The notes beneath the pieces are model-generated. The model searched no databases. It was given only the letters and a program-made list of their open reading frames with translations, and was not told the DNA's origin. The translations under genes were made by a program, and so were the position numbers. 5,763 nucleotides of DNA, taken from JBOGWY01 sp050694015. Its GTDB lineage: Bacteria > Actinomycetota > CADDZG01 > WHSQ01. The stretch is from positions 1-5,763 of the forward strand of contig JBOGWY010000039.1 in NCBI GenBank assembly GCA_050694015.1. The letters are read 5' to 3'. Positions 1-4,961 of the stretch are shown here, piece by piece. Numbering within the stretch: position 1 is the stretch's first letter; each line of letters begins with the position of its first letter.

Positions 1-129
1 CTCGTAGAGCGCCTCCGCCTCGCGCGTGACCTTTTTCGCTCTTCTCTGGCTCTTCGCTGCGCCCGCGGGCACCACCAGCGTCACCGCCAGCAGAGCGAAC
101 AGCACACAGACGACCCCCGCTCTTTTCAT
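1..129 (-). CDS. Secreted protein of unknown function, N-terminal part only
   Basis: A minus-strand reading frame starts with ATG at 129 and stays open for 43 codons to the left window edge, so only the N-terminus is seen. The first 25 residues form a classical Sec signal peptide: MKR at the start, a hydrophobic core of about 17 residues rich in V, L and A, then P-A-G-A-A, which fits signal peptidase I cleavage after AGA or AGAA. The only Cys (residue 8) sits in the core and no lipobox follows, so a lipoprotein is unlikely. The visible mature part is basic and then acidic (KSQRRAKKVTREAEALYE). A strong ribosome-binding site lies 5 nt upstream, and the preceding secreted gene stops 31 nt away, so the two are probably co-transcribed. 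I do not recognise the family; the function cannot be called from this fragment. Confidence 0.8.
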   Translation of the reverse strand, partial: MKRAGVVCVLFALLAVTLVVPAGAAKSQRRAKKVTREAEALYE

Positions 130-134
130 CAGCT

Positions 135-141
135 CCTCCTT
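135..141 (-). promoter_or_regulatory. Ribosome-binding site of the left-edge secreted gene
   Basis: The minus strand reads AAGGAGG, a perfect Shine-Dalgarno match, followed by a 5-nt spacer (AGCTG) and ATG at 129. It is the main evidence that the short truncated frame at the left edge is a real gene. Confidence 0.85.
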
Positions 142-160
142 ATCCGTTGTTCCGCCCGGC

Positions 161-1687
161 CTACCGGAGCCTGTGCCCCCCGATCACCGTCCCCACTACT
201 CCCGCGCCCAAGGGGTCACCACACGGACCCCCGGGGGCCGGGCAGCCGTCGACCATCGCGGTCCACGGTCTCCCGTCGGGATCTATGACCACGTCTATGA
301 AGTCGTATTGCACGCCGCACCTAACTGCTCCGCATTCGCCGCGCATAAGGGGATCGGAGGCGCGGTTAACGCTCGCGGTGAAGAAGCGCGGCTTGTTGGA
401 CAACGCATCGATCGAAGTCGTGATGTAACCGTTCCAGGTAACGGTCTTGTACAACGGCCCCCGACCAGTTGGAGATTTCCCGCCGGGTGCGTTGGTCGAA
501 CCGATATACGCGAGCGCGATCTTGCCGGTGGCGCCGACATCCATCGTGGGGCCCCACGCTTCTTTCAATCCCGGAGGCCCAACCATCATCGGCTTGGAGA
601 AGCTCTTTCCCTCGTCGCGGGAGACCGCGAGGTAAGGAAGACGATTCCGTGCGGTCCAGAAGTAGTAGATGTTGCCGGTGGCATCGACCGCGACCGCGGC
701 CTCATGCTCGAACTCCCCACCTTCGATCCCGGGCATCCCGTTGTCGGCGACCTGGATGCGCTCCCACGTCGCGCCCTCATCCTTGCTGATGGCGAGGTAA
801 GGCTGCCCGCACCACCCGCTCGGCAGATAAAGGGTGCCCTTGGAATCGACGTAGCCGTGACCGGTGGTGCCGCCGCACAAACCGGGGATGCCGAAATTTC
901 CCTGTTCGTGCCGAGGGTCGGCGGTATACGCGGGGGAGCCGGTCCTCACCCACGTGATGCCGCCGTCGAGAGACTTGAGGCAAGCCGACACGGTGGAATA
1001 AGTTCCGAGGCCCGCATCGACGGCGCACATGTAGACAACGTTCGGGTAGCCGACGGTCGGGCTGGTAACGGGCGGGCCGGCGGAGATGTTCTGGTGATCG
1101 TTGAGCCCGCACGCTTCGGAAGTCGTCCACGATCTTCCCACGTCGTCGGTATGGGACACGGTCGCGCAGGCGGGGTCCTGCAGATCGGCGGTGAACGTCC
1201 GACCCGTGCGCGCGTCGACGTAGAGGAACGGATCCTGGGTAAGGGCGTGCGTCTGCGGCGTCACCTCATCCCACGATCGGCCCCCGTCGCGGCTGACCAC
1301 CACGATCGGGAACGGATGTGGGGTTGGGAGCTCGGCGCCCTGGTAGAAGATGTTGCCCTTCTTGTCGATCCCCATCGTAGGTTCGAACGCGGTGACACCT
1401 GTGTAGATGGTCCGTCCCACGCCGGTGCCCCGCACTCGTTTGGCGCCGCGCCCTCCCTGGAAGTGCCTGATGGTCGCGGGCCCTCGGAGCATCGTGCCCG
1501 CCTCGGGAGGCGCGGCGAATGACTCGAGGCCGAGCGGGAGCTGGGGATGGGAGTACCTATGGGCGTGCTGGTCCCCCCGGACCGGCGTGGCGCGAACGTC
1601 CGCGCCCACGAACGCGATCGCGCAGGCCGCGATCACTGCCAATGCGGTCGTGACTGAGGCCACAGGCCGTGCCAGCACTCGATCCAC
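161..1687 (-). CDS. Secreted Asp-box (BNR) beta-propeller protein, sialidase-like
   Basis: The predicted protein has 508 residues and is probably exported. From the GTG start, residues 1-33 form a signal peptide (MDR, hydrophobic stretch, then D-V-R-A cleavage site). Five Asp-boxes of the S-x-D-x-G-x-[ST]-[WF] type lie near residues 132-139, 180-187, 239-246, 301-308 and 356-363, spaced as expected for beta-propeller blades. The mature part has ten Cys, including a CGAVRC pair (452/457) and a CPAPGGPC pair (482/489), suggesting disulfides. I see no F-R-I-P motif, so true exo-alpha-sialidase activity is not supported. As I recall, uncharacterised actinobacterial secreted proteins with a Cys pair, then D-F-x-D and D-G-C near the C-terminus, look similar. 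Start choice: GTG at 1687 has GGAGG 5 nt upstream; ATG at 1699 or TTG at 1717 would add 4 or 10 residues and have poorer sites. The substrate or binding partner is unknown. Confidence 0.85.
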   Translation of the reverse strand: MDRVLARPVASVTTALAVIAACAIAFVGADVRATPVRGDQHAHRYSHPQLPLGLESFAAPPEAGTMLRGPATIRHFQGGRGAKRVRGTGVGRTIYTGVTAFEPTMGIDKKGNIFYQGAELPTPHPFPIVVVSRDGGRSWDEVTPQTHALTQDPFLYVDARTGRTFTADLQDPACATVSHTDDVGRSWTTSEACGLNDHQNISAGPPVTSPTVGYPNVVYMCAVDAGLGTYSTVSACLKSLDGGITWVRTGSPAYTADPRHEQGNFGIPGLCGGTTGHGYVDSKGTLYLPSGWCGQPYLAISKDEGATWERIQVADNGMPGIEGGEFEHEAAVAVDATGNIYYFWTARNRLPYLAVSRDEGKSFSKPMMVGPPGLKEAWGPTMDVGATGKIALAYIGSTNAPGGKSPTGRGPLYKTVTWNGYITTSIDALSNKPRFFTASVNRASDPLMRGECGAVRCGVQYDFIDVVIDPDGRPWTAMVDGCPAPGGPCGDPLGAGVVGTVIGGHRLR

Positions 1688-1872
1688 GCCGTCCTCCATC
1701 GTCCGTGTCGTTCTCAAGTACTCGACGGACCGTCGTCGGTCACGGGTCGGGTGCCGTAGCCGGCCCTAGGCGGTGGCGAACACGCCTGATGGCGAGCTTC
1801 TCCGGGCGGCCCTACCTACCTGCGTCGCGTTGTGGCGCTCTGCTGCCAGTCACCGACTGCGACGGCGTGAGG
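1688..1872 (-). other. Intergenic gap between the leu operon and the secreted-protein genes
   Basis: This is the only real gap between genes in the window. Read on the minus strand it contains a small hairpin, a GGTAGGTAGG direct repeat (plus-strand 1811..1820) and a short interrupted palindrome GACGG-T-CCGTC (1724..1734). I find no convincing -35/-10 pair, no U-tract terminator, no tRNA-like fold and no credible small ORF. A promoter for the Asp-box gene would be expected here, but I cannot point to it. Confidence 0.5.
1693..1697 (-). promoter_or_regulatory. Ribosome-binding site that selects the GTG start of the Asp-box protein
   Basis: The minus strand reads GGAGG, a 5-nt spacer (ACGGC), then GTG at 1687. 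The competing upstream ATG (1699) overlaps this site and has no comparable purine-rich stretch before it. The GTG start also gives a cleaner signal peptide, with a short basic n-region. Confidence 0.6.
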
Positions 1873-1886
1873 TTACGCGGGTAACC
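1847..1886 (-). terminator. Two tandem short hairpins at the end of the leu operon, possible weak terminator
   Basis: On the minus strand GGTTAC-CCGC-GTAACC (1886..1871) is a perfect 6-bp stem with a 4-nt loop that includes the TAA stop of the preceding gene. About 11 nt further on is CAGTC-GGT-GACTG (1859..1847), a 5-bp stem with a 3-nt loop. Neither is followed by a U-run, so an intrinsic terminator is doubtful. They might instead stabilise the 3' end of the mRNA or be chance; stems this short are common in high-G+C DNA. Confidence 0.25.
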
Positions 1887-2298
1887 GAGCAGCCTGCTGG
1901 GCGCGCAGGATCCCCATCACCGCCGCCGAGCACAGGGCTTCGAACGACGCGTCGATGATGTTCTGCGACACGGACCCGGCGTCCCACTTCGAGACTCCGT
2001 CGGTCGCCTGGATGATCACGCGCACCTCGGCGCTCGTGCCGTCTTGGCCCTCGAGAACCGAGACCTGGTAGTCGCACAGACGGACATTCTCGAGCTCGGG
2101 GAAGTCAGCGGCGAGACAGCCGCGTAACGCGGCGTCGAGTGCGTGGACGGGACCGACGCCGCTCGCCGAGCGCGCGACGCGACGAGAACCCACGCGCACC
2201 TCGACGGTGGCCTCGGAGAACGAGGGTGCGGATCTAGCGCGTCCGCTCGTGACTGTGTAACCGACGACGTCGAAAAACCCGGGGTTGTTCTTGTTCAT
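1873..2298 (-). CDS. Stand-alone allosteric (LeuA_dimer) domain of citramalate-synthase type
   Basis: The product has 141 residues and corresponds to the C-terminal regulatory domain of the 2-isopropylmalate/citramalate synthase family, with no catalytic TIM barrel. It follows the CimA pattern: F-F-D-V-V-G-Y (8-14), S-E-A-T-V-E-V-R-V (28-36), a G-x-G-P-V-x-A-L-D-A-A-L-R block (47-59), F-P-E-L (66-69), L-C-D-Y-Q-V-x-V-L (74-82), D-G-T-x-A-x-V-R-V (86-94) and S-x-N-I-I-D-A-S-F-E-A-L (111-122). The family consensus, as I recall it, has GVS where this has SVS (109-111). The start is firm: ATG overlaps the leuB stop (ATGA) and AAGGAGG lies 10 nt upstream. In full enzymes this domain dimerises and binds the feedback amino acid (leucine or isoleucine). 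As a free domain it may partner with LeuA or with a CimA encoded elsewhere, or sense an amino acid; this is inference. It could also be the residue of a deleted cimA. Confidence 0.85.
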   Translation of the reverse strand: MNKNNPGFFDVVGYTVTSGRARSAPSFSEATVEVRVGSRRVARSASGVGPVHALDAALRGCLAADFPELENVRLCDYQVSVLEGQDGTSAEVRVIIQATDGVSKWDAGSVSQNIIDASFEALCSAAVMGILRAQQAARLPA

Positions 2299-3170
2299 GC
2301 GAGTGAAGCCTCCTTGTCGAGTGCGTCGAGCATCATCTGCGCCGCGCTTATCGCGGCCGTGGGATCTGCGGTTCCGGTTCCCACGATGTCGGGGGCCGAG
2401 CCGTGGACCGGTTCGAAGAGACCGACGCAGCGGGTGCGACGCGTGGTCGGGTCGGGGTGCAGGTTTGCGCTCGCGGCACGTCCCAGCCCTCCGTCGAGAC
2501 CGGCGGCGAGGTCGGACAGGATGTCGCCGAACAGGTTGTCCGTGACGATCACGTCGAAGCGGCGGGGGTCGGTCACGAGGTGATAAGCGGCGGCGTCGGC
2601 GTGCTCGTATCCGAGGGCAACGCCGGGGAACCTGGATGCGGTCTCCTCGGCAACCTCGCGCCACAGAGCTCCTGCGTGCACGAGCACGTTGCTCTTGTGC
2701 ACCAGAGTCACCTGGCAGCGCCGGGTGGTCGCGAGCTCGAAGGCGTACCGCACGCATCTCTCGATCGCTCTGCGCGTGTTGATGTTCACCTCGGTGGCGA
2801 TGTCTCCGCTGCGTCCGCCGACGCCGCTGTACGGACCTTCCGTGTTCTCGCGCACAAGGACGAGATCGAGTCCCGTCAGCGGACGGAGATTGATGTAGAG
2901 GTCGAGGGCCTTGCGCAACCGGAGCAGGATGCCCCGTTCGAGAACACCGTCCGGGACCCGGGGGTCGCCGACGGCACCGAGAAGTACGGCATCGGCCGCC
3001 GCGATCGAACCCATCTCGGCGTCCGTGAGCAGGTCTCCGGTCGCGAGGTAGCGCTCCACGCCGGCATCGAGCCACGTCAACTCGACATCCGGCGGGATGA
3101 CCTTCACCGCTTCCCCGATGACCTCGGGGCCGATCCCATCGCCGGGGATCACGACCACGCGCGGGCTCAT
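2295..3170 (-). CDS. leuB: 3-isopropylmalate dehydrogenase LeuB, unusually compact
   Basis: This cytoplasmic enzyme of leucine synthesis oxidises and decarboxylates 3-isopropylmalate with NAD+. The 291-residue product has the N-terminal G-D-G-I-G-P-E-V (10-17), the substrate arginines R86, R96 and R107, Y114 in E-G-P-Y-S-G, K159 in V-H-K-S-N-V, D192, and the metal-binding D216/D220 in D-N-L-F-G-D-I-L-S-D. The NAD loop H-G-S-A-P-D-I (256-262) and D-P-T-A-A-I (269-274) are also present. All expected catalytic residues are therefore there. It is short for the family (about 335-360): only 11 residues separate R96 from R107, against 24 in mycobacterial and 28 in Thermus LeuB as I recall them. The chain also ends about 17 residues after D-P-T-A-A-I, lacking the usual last ~40. 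The start ATG overlaps the leuD stop by 4 nt (ATGA); no clear ribosome-binding site, so coupling is likely. An upstream extension of this frame overlaps leuD and is not coding. Confidence 0.93.
   Translation of the reverse strand: MSPRVVVIPGDGIGPEVIGEAVKVIPPDVELTWLDAGVERYLATGDLLTDAEMGSIAAADAVLLGAVGDPRVPDGVLERGILLRLRKALDLYINLRPLTGLDLVLVRENTEGPYSGVGGRSGDIATEVNINTRRAIERCVRYAFELATTRRCQVTLVHKSNVLVHAGALWREVAEETASRFPGVALGYEHADAAAYHLVTDPRRFDVIVTDNLFGDILSDLAAGLDGGLGRAASANLHPDPTTRRTRCVGLFEPVHGSAPDIVGTGTADPTAAISAAQMMLDALDKEASLA
2309..2315 (-). promoter_or_regulatory. Ribosome-binding site of the stand-alone regulatory-domain gene
   Basis: The minus strand reads AAGGAGG, 10 nt before ATG at 2298 and inside the last codons of leuB (Asp-Lys-Glu-Ala). 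It fixes the start of the small gene and argues against that frame being a continuation of a longer upstream protein. Confidence 0.8.
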
Positions 3171-3658
3171 GGTGTCTGCGCCAGACGCCGTCGTACCCAG
3201 GGAACGAGGCCGCCGGCCGCCACGATGTCGCGCACAGCCTCGGGCAACGGCTCGGCTCGGAACTCGCGCCCTAGAGCTATGTCGGTGATCACGCCGCGTT
3301 CCACGTCGAGCCGGACCTCGTGTCCATCCTCGATCACCCCGGCCGCATCGCGGCTGACGAGTACCGGCAATCCGGTGTTGATCGCGTTGCGGAAGAAGAT
3401 GCGGGCGAACGACGGTGCGACGACGGCCGCGACCCCTGCGGCGCGCAGCGCGATCGCAGCGTGCTCGCGACTGGACCCGCAGCCGAAGTTCTCGCCGGCC
3501 ACGACGACGTCGCCCGGGTTCACCTTCGTCGGGAAGTCGGGATCGACGCCCTCCATCGCGTGCGCGGCGAGTTCGTCGGGGTCCGAGGTCGTCAAGTAGC
3601 GCGCCGGGATGATCACGTCGGTGTCGACGTGGTCGCCGAAGACCCACGCTTTAGGCAT
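3167..3658 (-). CDS. leuD: 3-isopropylmalate dehydratase small subunit LeuD
   Basis: The small swivelling subunit (163 aa) pairs with LeuC to form isopropylmalate isomerase, which converts 2- to 3-isopropylmalate. Visible family motifs are D-T-D-V-I-I-P-A-R-Y-L-T-T (12-24), the glycine-rich G-E-N-F-G-C-G-S-S-R-E-H-A (55-67), and the A-P-S-F-A-R-I-F-F-R-N-A-I-N-x-G-L segment (81-97). The length matches the archaeal/clostridial type (about 160-170) and not the ~200-residue type of enterobacteria and mycobacteria. The loop after R-Y-L, used in archaeal homologues to separate isopropylmalate from homoaconitate specificity (YLVY versus YLRT), reads Y-L-T-T here, so substrate range is not settled by the motif alone. 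The operon context favours isopropylmalate, and citromalate is possible as well. ATG lies inside the 3' end of leuC (8-nt overlap) with AAGGA 8 nt upstream. Confidence 0.95.
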   Translation of the reverse strand: MPKAWVFGDHVDTDVIIPARYLTTSDPDELAAHAMEGVDPDFPTKVNPGDVVVAGENFGCGSSREHAAIALRAAGVAAVVAPSFARIFFRNAINTGLPVLVSRDAAGVIEDGHEVRLDVERGVITDIALGREFRAEPLPEAVRDIVAAGGLVPWVRRRLAQTP

Positions 3659-4961
3659 AGAGCGGTTCCTTCTTGAGGGGCGCCGACCTCACCGACGCCG
3701 GGTGCACGATCTCTCCGGCGATCGCGGCGGCCATAGCGACTGCGGGGTTGGCCAGGTAGACCTGCGCGGTCGGATCGCCCATGCGGCCGATGTAGTTGCG
3801 GTTCGAGGTCGACACGCAGACCTCGTCGGGGCCGAGGACGCCCATGTGCGCGCCGAGACAGGCTCCACACGTCGGGGTCGAGACGCTCGCGCCGGCGTGA
3901 GCGAACCTGTCGAGGAGACCCTCGGCGTTCGCCTGCTGCCACACGCGCTGCGTGGCCGGGGTGACCATGAGCCGGACGTGGTCTGCGATGCGGTCGTCGC
4001 CGAGGACGTGGGCCGCGATGCGGAGGTCCTCGATGCGCGCGTTGGTGCATGAGCCGATGAAGACCTGATCGACCTTGACGTGTTCGACATCCGACACGGG
4101 CACGGAACGCGACGGCAACGAGGGTCGAGCGACCATCGGCTCGAGCGCGCTGGTGTCGATCCGCACTTCGCGTGCGTAGGTGGCATCGTCGTCGGACGTG
4201 GGGACCGGGAAGTCGCGGACGCGGCCCATCGCTTCCTGGCGGGCCCTGACGTAATCGATCGTCGTCTCGTCCGGCGTGACGATGCCCGACTTGGCCCCCG
4301 CCTCGATCGCCATGTTCGTGAGCGTGAGGCGCGAATCGATCGACAGATGCGCGAGCGCGTCGCCGGTGTGCTCCATCGCCATGTATGCCGCGCCGTCGTC
4401 GCCGATCTCCGCGATGACCGACAGGATGATGTCCTTGCCGACGATCCACGGGGCCGGCACGCCGTCGTAGACGATCCGCATCGTCTCGGGGACGCGCAGC
4501 CATATCTCCCCGGTCGCCCACACTGCGGCGAGGTCGGTGGAGCCCACCCCGGTCGAGAAACAGCCGAGGGCGCCGTAGGTGCACGAGTGCGAATCGGCCC
4601 CGATGATCACGTCACCCGGGGCGACCAGCGCTTCCTCGGGCAGAAGGATGTGCTCGATCCCGCCGCGGCCGACGTCGAAGAAATACTCGACGTCCTGCTC
4701 GTTGGCGAACATGCGCATGCGACTCATGAGATTCGCCGACGCGATGTCCTTGGCCGGGACGAAGTGCGACGCGACGAGAGCTACCTTGGCGCGATCCCAC
4801 ACCTTCTCGGCCCCCATGGCACGGAACGAATCGATCGCCGGTGGGGCGGTGACGTCGTTAGCCATCGCGAGGTCGACCTTGCACATCACGATGTCGCCCG
4901 GGCAAACCTCGTCGCGCCCGGAGTGGGCGGCGAGGATGTTCTCGGTGATGGTCTGGCCCAT
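3651..4961 (-). CDS. leuC: 3-isopropylmalate dehydratase large subunit LeuC, short (homoaconitase-like) type
   Basis: The large subunit (436 aa) carries the [4Fe-4S] cluster and, with LeuD, isomerises 2-isopropylmalate to 3-isopropylmalate by dehydration and rehydration. Cluster ligands are visible: C305 in F-I-G-S-C-T-N-A-R, and C365/C368 in P-T-C-G-A-C-L-G. Other conserved segments are G-R-G-G-I-E-H (98-104), G-A-D-S-H-S-C-T-Y-G-A-L-G (121-133), T-G-V-G-S-T-D (137-143) and S-T-S-N-R-N-Y-x-G-R-M-G (384-395). Length and motif style match the ~420-residue archaeal/clostridial subfamily rather than the ~470-residue type of enterobacteria and mycobacteria. The C-terminus ends in a basic tail (about 424-436). 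The ATG shares its A with the leuA stop (TGATG), so translation is probably coupled to leuA; no strong ribosome-binding site is seen. The open frame continues upstream to 5222, but that stretch lies over leuA and has no homology-like content. Confidence 0.96.
   Translation of the reverse strand: MGQTITENILAAHSGRDEVCPGDIVMCKVDLAMANDVTAPPAIDSFRAMGAEKVWDRAKVALVASHFVPAKDIASANLMSRMRMFANEQDVEYFFDVGRGGIEHILLPEEALVAPGDVIIGADSHSCTYGALGCFSTGVGSTDLAAVWATGEIWLRVPETMRIVYDGVPAPWIVGKDIILSVIAEIGDDGAAYMAMEHTGDALAHLSIDSRLTLTNMAIEAGAKSGIVTPDETTIDYVRARQEAMGRVRDFPVPTSDDDATYAREVRIDTSALEPMVARPSLPSRSVPVSDVEHVKVDQVFIGSCTNARIEDLRIAAHVLGDDRIADHVRLMVTPATQRVWQQANAEGLLDRFAHAGASVSTPTCGACLGAHMGVLGPDEVCVSTSNRNYIGRMGDPTAQVYLANPAVAMAAAIAGEIVHPASVRSAPLKKEPLYA
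3667..3671 (-). promoter_or_regulatory. Ribosome-binding site of leuD inside the leuC 3' end
   Basis: The minus strand reads AAGGA, with an 8-nt spacer before ATG at 3658. It lies in the final codons of leuC and fixes the 8-nt overlapping start of leuD. Confidence 0.7.

Noticed and set aside
26..1522. Long plus-strand open frame (498 codons) opposite the Asp-box gene
   Set aside because: Its translation has no recognisable motif and is full of R, G, A and P. The opposite strand has Asp-boxes, a signal peptide and a ribosome-binding site. Long antisense frames are expected in high-G+C genes.
161..1687. Calling the Asp-box protein a functional sialidase (nanH-type)
   Set aside because: No F-R-I-P motif and no identifiable catalytic set; Asp-boxes alone occur in many non-sialidase propellers.
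1718..1872. A promoter for the secreted-protein genes
   Set aside because: One would be expected here, but I find no -35/-10 pair with acceptable sequence and spacing, so no site is claimed.
1873..2298. The small gene as the missing C-terminal half of a split LeuA
   Set aside because: The LeuA in this operon has its own complete regulatory domain, and the small protein follows the CimA pattern instead.
2280..2330. A frameshift hiding the normal LeuB C-terminus
   Set aside because: Downstream of the leuB stop the sequence is at once taken up by the regulatory-domain gene. None of its frames shows the usual LeuB tail, so the tail is absent and not merely shifted.
2299..3075. The regulatory domain as the C-terminus of a ~400-residue protein
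   Set aside because: The upstream part of this frame is an R-rich shadow of leuB with no synthase motifs. The ATG at 2298 has a strong ribosome-binding site and homology-like sequence starts there.
2403..3599. Long plus-strand open frame opposite leuB and leuD
   Set aside because: It runs antisense to two clear enzyme genes, crosses their junction, and has low-complexity composition without family motifs.
3613..4584. Minus-strand open frame of 323 codons inside leuC in another frame
   Set aside because: The arginine-rich translation is typical of a frame shadow; the leuC frame carries all cluster ligands and conserved segments.
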